From Actinoplanes oblitus (GTDB taxonomy: Bacteria; Actinomycetota; Actinomycetes; Mycobacteriales; Micromonosporaceae): a DNA stretch of 64,000 nt. The notes under the pieces were generated by a model, which searched no databases, was not told the origin of the DNA, and saw only the letters and a list, made by a program, of their open reading frames with translations. The translations under genes were made by a program, and so were the position numbers. The stretch is from the NCBI RefSeq assembly GCF_030252345.1, contig NZ_CP126980.1:7889501-7953500 (forward strand). The letters are read 5' to 3'. Below, in pieces: positions 24,952-33,233 of this stretch. Each line of letters begins with the position of its first letter. Within the stretch, counting starts at the first letter, position 1.

Positions 24952-27941
24952 AGCGCCGCTCGCAGGCGCCGGACGAGCGGCTGAACGGCCAGCCAGCCGG
25001 TCAGGCCGAGCAGGGCGGAAGCGGTCAGCAGGCCGAACCCGAGGGCGAGGCCGCCGAGCACCGGGGGCAGCGGCAGCACGTCCCAGCCGTCGGTGAACGG
25101 CGGCACCCGGGTGCCGGTCAGCGGCCCGGTGAGCAGCGCGGCGAGGGTGCCGCCGAGCAGGCCGGCGAGGATCGGCGCGGCGGTTCCGGCGTACCCGGCG
25201 GCGACCGCCACCCGGGTCGCCAGTCCCTGCACCCGGAGGGCGCGCAACTGGTCACCGGCGCCGCGCCGGTCCACCGCCGCGGCCACCGCGCAGGTGGCCG
25301 CCGCGAGCAGCAGCCCGGCCAGCCCGGCGAGCAGCCCGAATGCGGTGACCGCGGCCGGGCCCTGCCGCCCCAGCTGGGCGAACCGGCCGGCCCGGGTGCT
25401 GTCCCCGGTCACCTGCAGCCCGGCCGCGGTCAGCGCCGCGACCAGGCGGTCCGGCGCGCCGGCCGCCAGCCACACCTGGTACTCGCCCGGCGGCTCGGTG
25501 TCGCCGGTCATCCGGCGCAGCGCCTCCAGGTCGGTGAGCACCCCGGAACGGCCGAGCACCGGCAGCGCCGGCACGCGCCCCCGGATGCTGATCGGTATCG
25601 GACCGGACCCCAGACCGAGGACCGGGTCGTCGAGCTGCCGGGCCTGCGGTCCGGGCCCGGCCAGCACCACCGGCAGCGGCAGCGTGACGTCCGCCGCCCA
25701 GGCCTCCGCGCCGGCCACCGGCAGCATCATCGCGTTCTGGTCGGGGGCCAGGCGCAACACCCCACCGGCGGTGGAGACGTCGAGCGCGGCGCCGTCGCCA
25801 CCGGACCGCCACCGCCGCACATCACCGAGTTCGGCCGGGCCGAGCAGGTCCGCCGCCGGGTTCGCCTGCCACATCTTCCGTACGCCCACCGCACTCCCCC
25901 GCGGCGCCACCTCGGCCGTCACCTCCGGACCGGCGGGCGTGGTCACCGCCCAGCGGACGATCCGGCAGCCGGGCGCCGTCGCGCAGCCCCGCACCGGCGC
26001 GCTGACCTGCTGCTCCCCCGGCCCGAGCACGCCGAACGACACCGTCTCCGGCACGCCGGTCCCGTCCTGCCGCAGGGTGAGCGTGAGCTGCACCGGAGCC
26101 GGACCGTCCCGGCGCACCCGCACGGTCAGCCGGTCACCGGTGACCAGCGGCAACCCCGGCCCGGCGGTCCCGGTCCCGGGCGGTGACACGGCCAGCGGCT
26201 CGCGGTCGGCGACCGCGGCGTACCGTCCGCTGTCCACCGACAGCACCGGCGGGTCGGTGGTGGTGTCGACCACCGCGGCCATCGCGGTTCGGCCGTCCGG
26301 GTCGGCCGCGCGGACCGCGGTGAGCAGGGCGGTCCGGTTCGCCGCCCGCACCCGCAGCACCCGGGGCGCGCCCTGCTCGGCGGCGCCGCGCTCGTCCCGG
26401 GCGACGCGTTCGCCGGACCAGGCGCCGGCCGCGGTGAGGAAGACCGCTACCGCCACCACCAGCAGCGCGACCACCCGATCGGTGCCGGGCTGCCGGGACA
26501 CCCGCAGCGCGGTGAGCCCGGCCGGCAGGTGCCCGCCGCGCACCCAGGCGGCGCCGCCCCGATCCGCGGCCCGGGCCAGCAGCCGGGCCAGCAGCAGCGC
26601 CACCGTCAGCGCGAGCAGCGGCGGGGCGGCGCGGGCCAGCCCGCTGCCGGCGCCACCAGCCCGGGACTGGTAGACGGCGGCGCCGGCCACCGCCACCAGC
26701 AGCAGGTCGACCAGGCCGGACCGCCAGGTCGCGGACGTCGCGGCGCCGGCCCCGCGCAGCAGGTCGGGCACCGGCCGCCGGAGCACCAGCGCCTCCAGCA
26801 CGGCGAGCACGAGCAGGCCGCCGGCCAGCACGGCGGCGACCGCGGCGAGCGACAGCAGCAGCGCCGCCCGCCGGTCGCCCGGGTCGGTGACCGGGCCGGC
26901 CAGCAGCCGGGCCAGCAGATACCCGGCGGGCGCGCCGAGCAGGGCGCCGGCCAGCAGCGGGACCAGATGCTGGCCCCAGACCAGGCGCAGCGTGCCGAGC
27001 CGGGTCGCGCCGCGCAACTTGAGCAGGGCGGCGTCGGCGCGGCGGTCCCGGCCGGTGTAGCGGCCGGCCAGGCCGACAGCGAACCAGGTGAGGACCAGCG
27101 TCTGCACGGCGGCGGTGACCACCCCGTCGCGGATGGTCACCCGGTCCCGGTGCAGGGTGGTGAGCAGGCCGGCGCTGGTGGTGACCAGGCGGACCTTGGC
27201 GGCGGCCAGCCGGGCGTCGGTCTCGCGCAGCTGGGCGGCCAGGTCGAAGCCGCCGGCACCGCGGAAGAGCCGGTCCGGGATCCGGCCGTCGAGGGTGAGC
27301 GTGGGCGACTGGAGCGCCTCGGCGGCGAATGTCGACAGTGGGGTGAACGCCGGGTCGAGTCCCTGGTCCTTGCGGTACAGCGGATCACTCCAGTACGGAC
27401 CGTCCGGTTCGGCGGGCGTGTAGCGGGCCACGACGGTGAGCACCACCGGGACCCGCCCCGGCGTCTCGACCAGGCTGACCCGGTCGCCGAGACCGAGGCC
27501 GAGACGCTGCGCCGCGTCCCGGCTGATCGCCGCCTCACCGGCTCGGCGCGGGCACCGCCCGTCCAGGCCGGCCCGGTCACAGAACTGCTCGCGGAACGCC
27601 GCGGCGAGCACCGGCCGGGTCGCGCCGCCGGCTACGTTCAGGGGCTTGACCAGGCCGAACACCGGCTCGTCGAGGGGCATCGGGAGCATCCGGCGTACCG
27701 AATCCCGGAAGTCCTCCAGGGCCCCGGCGGCGTCGCCACCGGTGAGCGCACCCTGCCTGATGGACAGCATCCGCTGCGCCGCGGGCGCGGCGGCGAGATC
27801 CGCCTCGGCGGCCCGGGCGGTGGCGGCCGCCGCGTACCAGGGCCCGGCGGCGACGACCGCTGTGGCCACGACGGTCAGCGCCAGAATGGTGAGCACCTGC
27901 GCGGTCCTGGTCCGCACGGCACCGAGAACGAGCGCAAGCAT
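24948..27941 (-). CDS. FtsX-type ABC permease, type A, copy 2
   Basis: A 997-residue permease, first gene of the operon, paralogous to 18176-21172 (LVLGAVRTRTAQVLTIL at the start, and shared GLAGRYT.R.RRADAALLKLRG and LRLVWGQHLVPL in the middle). It has ten or so membrane segments and two outer domains with Cys pairs (FCDRAGLDGRCP and CATAPGCRIVRW). The start at 27941 has GGGGTGATG upstream. The promoter must lie in the short stretch before it, right next to the inverted-repeat element at 27971. Confidence 0.88.
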   Translation of the reverse strand: MLALVLGAVRTRTAQVLTILALTVVATAVVAAGPWYAAAATARAAEADLAAAPAAQRMLSIRQGALTGGDAAGALEDFRDSVRRMLPMPLDEPVFGLVKPLNVAGGATRPVLAAAFREQFCDRAGLDGRCPRRAGEAAISRDAAQRLGLGLGDRVSLVETPGRVPVVLTVVARYTPAEPDGPYWSDPLYRKDQGLDPAFTPLSTFAAEALQSPTLTLDGRIPDRLFRGAGGFDLAAQLRETDARLAAAKVRLVTTSAGLLTTLHRDRVTIRDGVVTAAVQTLVLTWFAVGLAGRYTGRDRRADAALLKLRGATRLGTLRLVWGQHLVPLLAGALLGAPAGYLLARLLAGPVTDPGDRRAALLLSLAAVAAVLAGGLLVLAVLEALVLRRPVPDLLRGAGAATSATWRSGLVDLLLVAVAGAAVYQSRAGGAGSGLARAAPPLLALTVALLLARLLARAADRGGAAWVRGGHLPAGLTALRVSRQPGTDRVVALLVVAVAVFLTAAGAWSGERVARDERGAAEQGAPRVLRVRAANRTALLTAVRAADPDGRTAMAAVVDTTTDPPVLSVDSGRYAAVADREPLAVSPPGTGTAGPGLPLVTGDRLTVRVRRDGPAPVQLTLTLRQDGTGVPETVSFGVLGPGEQQVSAPVRGCATAPGCRIVRWAVTTPAGPEVTAEVAPRGSAVGVRKMWQANPAADLLGPAELGDVRRWRSGGDGAALDVSTAGGVLRLAPDQNAMMLPVAGAEAWAADVTLPLPVVLAGPGPQARQLDDPVLGLGSGPIPISIRGRVPALPVLGRSGVLTDLEALRRMTGDTEPPGEYQVWLAAGAPDRLVAALTAAGLQVTGDSTRAGRFAQLGRQGPAAVTAFGLLAGLAGLLLAAATCAVAAAVDRRGAGDQLRALRVQGLATRVAVAAGYAGTAAPILAGLLGGTLAALLTGPLTGTRVPPFTDGWDVLPLPPVLGGLALGFGLLTASALLGLTGWLAVQPLVRRLRAAL

Positions 27942-27970
27942 CCATCACCCCCGATAACCGGGGACGGTAC

Positions 27971-28056
27971 TAGGTTCTGTCGCGGGATTCACGTGCGAGC
28001 GAGGCGAGGTTCAGGTGGGGGCTGCAGGGCCCGCGTGAATCCCGCGACAGAACCTA
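27971..28056. mobile_element. 86-bp inverted-repeat element, MITE-like
   Basis: A perfect 23-bp inverted repeat (27971-27993 and 28034-28056, starting TAGGTTCTGTCGCGGG) encloses 40 bp. The arms begin and end with TA, as if GGTTCTGTCGC ends were inserted at a TA target, as Tc1/mariner-IS630 type elements do. The right end supplies the corA stop codon (TAG at 28056-28054), so insertion has set the CorA C-terminus. It could equally work as a terminator between corA and the permease operon. No transposase is nearby. Confidence 0.5.
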
Positions 28057-29055
28057 TAGCCAGCCGCGTTTCTTGAGGTAGAAGAAGAGGGCGCTGGCCG
28101 AGACGGCGATCAGTGCGAGGCTCTGCAGGAATCCCCAGAACTTCCCGAATCCGGGATAGGGCAGGTTCTGCCCGAAGTAGCCGGTGAGCGCGGTCGGCAC
28201 CGCGATGATCGCGGCCCAGGCGGCGAGCTTGCGGGTGACGTCGTTGAGCACGTTGCTCTGCTCGGCGAGGTCGGCGTCGAGCAGCTCGTTGATCCGGGTG
28301 AGCGAGTGCTCGATCGACTCGACGGTCCGCTGGGCATGGTCCTCGACATCCCGGTAATACGGCTTCAGATGGTCGTTCACCAGCTCGATCTCGGCCCGGT
28401 CGACCTCGTGGACCAGGTCCGGCATGGGAGCCACCGCCCGGCGCAGGGCGGCCAGCGCGCGGCGCAGGGCGAAGCCGCGCAGCCGGACCGGCCGGGGCGC
28501 GCCGCCCTCCCCGAGCATCACGTCCTCGACCGAGTCCATCGCCTCGTCGATCGCCCGGGCCGCCGCGTACTGCCCGTCGACGACCAGGTCGAGCAGACCG
28601 TAGACCAGGTAGTTCACGCCGCCCTGGACGGCCAGGTGCGGTTCGGTGTCCCAGCGCTCGATCAGCCGGCGCACGTCGGAGTCCGCCTTGCGCACCGTGA
28701 TCAGCACCCGCTTGGTGATGAACGCGCTGATCTCGGTCTTGTCTGTCCGCGGACCGGTCTCGGCGGGCCGGTACTCCACCGCGTAGACGTTGATGAACAG
28801 GTGACCGGGATAGTGGTCCAGCTTGGGGCGTTCGTGCTCGGCGAGGGCGTCCTCGACGGCGAGCGGGTGCAGGTCGAACTCCTCGGCGACGGCCGCGAGA
28901 TCGGCCGGCTGCGGCTGGTAGAGGTCCACCCAGGCGAACGACGCGGGATGCTCACGCAGGTGGCCGGCGAGTGCGTCGAACCCGAAGTCCTGCTCGATCA
29001 CCCGGCCCTCGGCGTAGAGCCGGGTCTGCACCGGACAGGAGATCACTGTGGTCAC
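28054..29055 (-). CDS. CorA-family divalent cation transporter
   Basis: A 333-residue protein. The large cytoplasmic N-terminal domain ends in the long stalk helix (ESIEHSLTRINELLDADLAEQSN), then two membrane helices (~275-295 and 305-325) and a basic tail KKRGW. The loop motif is YFGQN rather than the usual YGMNF: Gln replaces Met of GMN, a variant also seen in other actinobacterial homologues. It probably carries Mg2+ or another divalent cation. The GTG start has CATAGT 6 bp upstream and no ribosome binding site. The gene ends inside the inverted-repeat element. It is divergent from pnuC with 43 bp between. Confidence 0.88.
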   Translation of the reverse strand: MTTVISCPVQTRLYAEGRVIEQDFGFDALAGHLREHPASFAWVDLYQPQPADLAAVAEEFDLHPLAVEDALAEHERPKLDHYPGHLFINVYAVEYRPAETGPRTDKTEISAFITKRVLITVRKADSDVRRLIERWDTEPHLAVQGGVNYLVYGLLDLVVDGQYAAARAIDEAMDSVEDVMLGEGGAPRPVRLRGFALRRALAALRRAVAPMPDLVHEVDRAEIELVNDHLKPYYRDVEDHAQRTVESIEHSLTRINELLDADLAEQSNVLNDVTRKLAAWAAIIAVPTALTGYFGQNLPYPGFGKFWGFLQSLALIAVSASALFFYLKKRGWL

Positions 29056-29098
29056 CGTCCCACTATGCCCAACGGGGGAAACGGGTCTACCTTGAGCC

Positions 29099-29812
29099 GT
29101 GACTTGGCTCGACCATCTGCTGACCTCGTTCTACACCGCCAAGTGGCAGGTGACCCCGGACCAGGCGATCTACTGGCGCGAGATCGTCGGTAACGCGTTC
29201 GGGCTCGGTTCGGCGCTGTTCGGCCTGCGCCGCAACGCCTGGGCGTGGCCGGTCGGGATCGTCGGCAACGTGCTGCTGTTCACCGTCTTCCTGGGCCAGG
29301 CGCTCGGCAACGACCAGGGCACCCCGCTGTACGGCCAGGCCGCCCGCCAGGTGTTCTTCCTGATCACCAGCGTTTACGGCTGGTGGCGCTGGCAGCGCAA
29401 CCGGCGGCTCGACCACGGCACCGCGGTGGTCCCGCACTGGGCCGGCCACCGGCAGCGCCTGATCTTCGTTCCCGCCGCGCTGGCCGCCGTGGCCGGCTGC
29501 TTCTTCGTGTTCCGCGCGATCGGCGCCGGCTTCCCGGTCCCCTGGTGGTACTACCTGGCCGACTCGTGGATCTTCGTGGGGTCGATGCTGGCGACGTTCG
29601 CGATGGCCCGCGGCTGGGTGGAGTTCTGGCTCTGCTGGATCGCCGTCGACCTGGTCGGCGTACCGGAGCTGCTGCACTTCGGCTACTACCCGTCAGCGGT
29701 GCTCTACGCGGTCTACGCGGGCTTCGTCATCTGGGGTTTCGTCGTCTGGCTGCGGCTCTCGCGGCGCTTTGAAACGCGTCAGGACCAGGTGTACGCCCAC
29801 ACCGGCGACTAG
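29099..29812 (+). CDS. pnuC: PnuC-family nicotinamide riboside transporter
   Basis: A 237-residue membrane protein with seven or so helices that facilitates uptake of nicotinamide riboside or a related vitamin. The family motif is visible as VYGWWRWQRN near residue 95, and the C-terminal helices carry WIAVDLVGVPELLHFGYYPSAVLYAVY, the conserved substrate-side segment. The start is GTG 29099 with TACCTT 5 bp before it, so it may be leaderless. The last 120 bp overlap the 3' end of benE on the other strand. No NadR-type kinase is nearby. Confidence 0.88.
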   Translation: MTWLDHLLTSFYTAKWQVTPDQAIYWREIVGNAFGLGSALFGLRRNAWAWPVGIVGNVLLFTVFLGQALGNDQGTPLYGQAARQVFFLITSVYGWWRWQRNRRLDHGTAVVPHWAGHRQRLIFVPAALAAVAGCFFVFRAIGAGFPVPWWYYLADSWIFVGSMLATFAMARGWVEFWLCWIAVDLVGVPELLHFGYYPSAVLYAVYAGFVIWGFVVWLRLSRRFETRQDQVYAHTGD

Positions 29813-30916
29813 TCCCCAGAAGGCCGCGCCGACGTGCGCCACGGTCATCCCGGACGCGGTGGCGGCCAGGGTGACCAGGGCGCCCTCGCGGGCCGGCCGG
29901 TCGTCGAGGGCGCCGGCCAGGCTGCCCAGCAGCGCGCCCAGCAGGGCGACCCCGCAGACCGCGGCGACCAGCGGTTTCGGCAGCGCGGTGAAGAAGCCGA
30001 CCAGGCCGGTGCCGAGCAGGCCGCAGACCAGGTAGAAGGCGCCGCAGGCGACCCCGGCCACGTAGCGCAGCCGCGGGTTCGGGTGGGCCTGCTCGCCGGT
30101 GCAGATCGCCGCGGTGATCGCCGCCAGGTTGATCCCGTGACTGCCGAACGGGGCGAGCAGCACCGAGGTGAGGCCGGTGCCGGTGAGCAGCAGCCGGTCG
30201 TCCGGCTGGTATCCGCTGCTCTTCAGCACCGCGAGGCCCGGCGCGTTCTGCGAGGCCATCGTGACGATCAGCAGCGGCAGGCCGATGCTGACCAGCGCCG
30301 ACCAGTTGAGACTCGGCACCGTCAGGTGCGGGAGGGTGATCCGCACCGGGATCCCGCCGAGGTGCAGGTCGTGGCCGAGCGCGGCGACCAGGGTGCCCGC
30401 CGCGAGGGCGAACAGCACCGCGTAGTTGGGCAGCAGGCGCCGGCCCAGGAAGTACCCCACGAGCACCGACAGGACGATCGCCGGCGCGCCCGGCAGCTGG
30501 CGGAACGCCTCCAGCGCGAACGGCAGCAGGATGCCGGCCAGCATCGCCGAGATGATGCCCCGCGGCACCCGGGCCAGGATCCGGCCGAACAGCCCGGAGA
30601 AGCCGAGGATGGTCATCCCGGCGGCGGCGAACAGGAACGCGCCGATCGCGTCCGAGTATCGGTACGCGCCCAGCGAGCCGACCAGCAGCGCCGCACCGGG
30701 CGTGGACCACGCGGTGATCACCGGCATCCGGGTGACCAGGCTGAGCACCAGGCCGGACAGACCACTGCCGACAGCGATCGCCCAGACCCACGAGGTGGTC
30801 TGGGCGGTGGTCAGGTGGGCGGCCGAGGCGGCGGTGAGCACCACCACGAACGGGCCGGAGAAGCTCACCAGGACGGCGACTAGGCCCGCTACCAGGGCGC
30901 TGATCGGTACCTTCAC
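29693..30916 (-). CDS. BenE-family benzoate transporter
   Basis: A 407-residue transporter with 11-12 membrane helices from the first residues on (ISALVAGLVAVLVSFSGPFVVVL). Family traits include TAWSTPGAALL, GFSGLFGRI, TMASQNAPGLAVL and FGSHGINLAAITAAICTG. BenE proteins move benzoate or related aromatic acids with protons, but no aromatic catabolic genes are near. After the last helix, a hydrophilic tail of about 28 residues (REPQPDDETPDDEARVD) lies in the overlap with pnuC. The GTG start lies 3 bp after a strong hairpin (30919-30950). Confidence 0.87.
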   Translation of the reverse strand: MKVPISALVAGLVAVLVSFSGPFVVVLTAASAAHLTTAQTTSWVWAIAVGSGLSGLVLSLVTRMPVITAWSTPGAALLVGSLGAYRYSDAIGAFLFAAAGMTILGFSGLFGRILARVPRGIISAMLAGILLPFALEAFRQLPGAPAIVLSVLVGYFLGRRLLPNYAVLFALAAGTLVAALGHDLHLGGIPVRITLPHLTVPSLNWSALVSIGLPLLIVTMASQNAPGLAVLKSSGYQPDDRLLLTGTGLTSVLLAPFGSHGINLAAITAAICTGEQAHPNPRLRYVAGVACGAFYLVCGLLGTGLVGFFTALPKPLVAAVCGVALLGALLGSLAGALDDRPAREGALVTLAATASGMTVAHVGAAFWGLVAGVGVHLVLTRFKAPREPQPDDETPDDEARVDRVEHR

Positions 30917-30918
30917 CC

Positions 30919-30950
30919 GGAGAAGTCGACCACGGCGGGCCGACTTCTCC
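30919..30950. terminator. Hairpin between MFS pump and benE
   Basis: A 10-bp perfect stem (GGAGAAGTCG and its complement, 12-nt loop) lies 12 bp after the MFS stop and directly before the benE GTG. It can terminate the MFS transcript, or occlude benE start, or be an operator. Sequence alone does not decide. Confidence 0.5.
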
Positions 30951-30961
30951 GATACCGGGCG

Positions 30962-32392
30962 TCAGACCGTCTCAAGAACAGGGACCGGCACCCGCTCCTC
31001 GCTGACCCGCGCCCGCCGCAGCATCCAGAGGCTCACCGGTACCCCGGCCAGCACCAGCAGCGCGGCGACGACCATCGAGAACTGGTACCCGACCAGGTAG
31101 CGGTGCAGCTCGCTGCCGGTGGTGGCGCCGGCCCGGTTGCTCAGGATGGCGCCGAGCACCGTCACGCCGAGCAGGCCGAAGACCTCGCGGGAGACGTTGA
31201 GCATGCCGGAGGCGACACCGGCCCGCTCGGGCGGGAGCGCGCCGACCACGACCTGGCTGAGCGGGATCAGCAGGCCGCCGCCCACGCCGTAGAGGGCGAA
31301 CCAGGGCAGCAGGTCGAGGTACTCGGTGCCCTCGCCGTACCGGGCGATGCCGGCGATCGCGGCACCCATCACGGCCAGACCGAAAGCGGTCACCCGGGCG
31401 ACGCCGAAACGGGCCTCGAAGCGGGGTGCCAGGACCGCGCCGACAGCGGTGATCAGTGCCAGCGGGACGAAGCCGGCGCCGGCCTCGGTGGGCGAGAAGC
31501 CGAGCACGTTCTGCAGGTAGATGGCCATGTAGAAGTAGATGCCGAAGACCCCGAAGGCCCACAGGCCCATGGCCAGCAGGCCACCGGTGAACATCCGCAG
31601 GCGGAAGAAGGCCAGGTTGACCATCGAGTCGGCGGTGCGGGCCTGCTGGACGACGAAGGCCACTGCCGCGGCGGCGGCGACCGCGAATGATCCGAGGATG
31701 AGGCCCGAGGTCCAGCCCTTGGCGTCACCCTCGATGAGGGCGTAGGTGAGGGCGAACAGCGCGAGCGAGGAGAGCGCCAGGCCGAGCGGGTCCAGCCGGC
31801 GCAGCGAGCCGGCGGCCCGGGTGGCGCCGGCGCGGCGCGGCATGGCGATCGCCGACAGGGCGAAGGTGGCCACGCCGATCGGCAGGTTGATCAGGAAGAT
31901 CCAGCCCCACGACACGTGCTGGCTGAGCACGCCGCCGGTGAGCGGGCCGACGGCGAGGGCGAGCGCGCCGACCGCGCCCCAGATGCCGATCGCGGTGCCG
32001 CGCTCCTTCGGATCCGGGAAGAACTCTTGCAGCAGCGCCAGGGCGGCGGGGGAGAGCAGCGCCGCCCCGATGCCCTGGACGGCGCGGGCGCCGATCAGCA
32101 ACTCCTGGCTACCGGCCAGGCCGGCCGCGACCGACGCCACGGTGAAGATCCCCAGACCGGAGAGGAACACCATCCGGTGTCCCAGGACGTCGCCGATGCG
32201 GCCACCGGCCAGCAGCAGGCCGGCGAAGACCAGGATGTACGCGCTGGTGATCCACTCCAGTCCGGAGATGCTCAGGTCGAGCTCCCGCTGAATGCTCGGC
32301 AAGGCGACGTTGACCACGTTGTTGTCGAGGTAGGTCATGAAGGTGCCGAGCGCGACAGCTACCAGCGCCCACCACCGGCGGTTCTTCTCCAT
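30962..32392 (-). CDS. MFS drug efflux transporter, DHA2 (EmrB/QacA) type
   Basis: A 476-residue proton-coupled exporter with about 14 membrane helices. Motif A appears after helix 2 (GGRIGDVLGHR), motif C in helix 5 (GALALAVGPLTGGVL), and the early acidic residue is in MTYLDNNVVNVALP, typical of QacA-like pumps. The start is ATG 32392 with GGGGAGAGGG upstream. It is divergent from a TetR repressor; repeated GTACG sites lie between and cover the promoter. This pump-repressor pair points to inducible efflux of a toxic compound. Confidence 0.9.
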   Translation of the reverse strand: MEKNRRWWALVAVALGTFMTYLDNNVVNVALPSIQRELDLSISGLEWITSAYILVFAGLLLAGGRIGDVLGHRMVFLSGLGIFTVASVAAGLAGSQELLIGARAVQGIGAALLSPAALALLQEFFPDPKERGTAIGIWGAVGALALAVGPLTGGVLSQHVSWGWIFLINLPIGVATFALSAIAMPRRAGATRAAGSLRRLDPLGLALSSLALFALTYALIEGDAKGWTSGLILGSFAVAAAAAVAFVVQQARTADSMVNLAFFRLRMFTGGLLAMGLWAFGVFGIYFYMAIYLQNVLGFSPTEAGAGFVPLALITAVGAVLAPRFEARFGVARVTAFGLAVMGAAIAGIARYGEGTEYLDLLPWFALYGVGGGLLIPLSQVVVGALPPERAGVASGMLNVSREVFGLLGVTVLGAILSNRAGATTGSELHRYLVGYQFSMVVAALLVLAGVPVSLWMLRRARVSEERVPVPVLETV

Positions 32393-32407
32393 CGGTCCCT
32401 CTCCCCT

Positions 32408-32477
32408 GTACGACGTACCTGTACGCCGTCCTTGTACGTTGTACATGTACCTCGTATATGAGACCTGTACGTTGTAT
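32408..32477. promoter_or_regulatory. TetR operator region: GTACGNNGTAC direct repeats
   Basis: GTACGACGTAC, GTACGCCGTCC, GTACGTTGTAC and GTACCTCGTAT begin at 32408, 32421, 32434 and 32447, an exact 13-bp spacing. A fifth copy (GTACGTTGTAT) begins at 32467. A palindrome GTACATGTAC spans 32441-32450. The array fills the gap between the pump and its TetR regulator and overlaps the regulator's likely -10 (TATGGT, 32475-32480). Confidence 0.75.
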
Positions 32478-32486
32478 GGTTGTCAA

Positions 32487-33152
32487 GTGACTCCGGCAGA
32501 ACGACTCAGCAAGGCGGCCGTGGCCGAGCGCGCGCTGCGCCTCGGTGACGAGGAGGGCCTGGACGCCATCACCATTCGCCGCCTGGCCAAGGAGCTGGGC
32601 GTCACCCCGATGGCGCTGTACTGGCACTTCAAGAACAAGGACGAGCTGATGCTGGGCGTGGTCGACCACGTGCTCAGCGGGGTCCGGGCCGACCGCAGCG
32701 CCGGCGATCCATGGCAGAAACAGCTGCGCGCCATCGTCGAGACGGTGGTCGGGGTGATGCGCGCCCACCCGTGCCTGCCCGACCTGCTGCACGCGGCGGA
32801 CAAGACCCGGGCGGACAGCTTCACCCGGGCCACCAACGACACGCTGACCCTGCTGGCCGAGGGCGGATTCGACGTCGAGCAGTCCTACTGGATCGCGACG
32901 TACCTGCTGAACGGCGCGATGGGCCTGGTCGCCGGTCAGCCCGACTGCCCGGCGAACGTGCCGCCCGAGCAGGCCGAGGAGTGGCGCCGCCAGAAACGGA
33001 TCTCGCTGGAGTGCCTGCCCGCCGACAAGTTCCCCATGATGATCGAGTTCGCGAAGACCTATCGGCAGGCGCCGGACGTCGAGCGCTACTACAACTTCGG
33101 CCTCGACCTGCTGATGTCAGCCGTGGAGGCGATGGCCACCCGGGCCCGCTGA
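32487..33152 (+). CDS. TetR-family transcriptional regulator
   Basis: A 221-residue repressor of TetR (class C-like) architecture. The helix-turn-helix is at residues ~10-50 (GLDAITIRRLAKELGVTPMALYWHFKNKDEL), with a TetR_C-like ligand domain after it. The GTG start at 32487 is chosen because TATGGT ends 6 bp before it, consistent with a leaderless transcript that starts in the operator; a longer open frame would run through the repeats. It most likely represses the divergent MFS pump and itself. Confidence 0.9.
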   Translation: MTPAERLSKAAVAERALRLGDEEGLDAITIRRLAKELGVTPMALYWHFKNKDELMLGVVDHVLSGVRADRSAGDPWQKQLRAIVETVVGVMRAHPCLPDLLHAADKTRADSFTRATNDTLTLLAEGGFDVEQSYWIATYLLNGAMGLVAGQPDCPANVPPEQAEEWRRQKRISLECLPADKFPMMIEFAKTYRQAPDVERYYNFGLDLLMSAVEAMATRAR

Positions 33153-33233
33153 TCCCCGGCCCGCCGAGGTTCCCGGCCGCCGGAGACCATCCTCGCTGCC
33201 GCGATGCCGCCCTGGCATTTCCGGATCTTCATT

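Noticed and set aside
27971..28056. Ordinary intrinsic terminator
   Set aside because: The stem is long with a 40-nt loop and TA-bounded ends, more like a small mobile element, though it may also terminate transcription.
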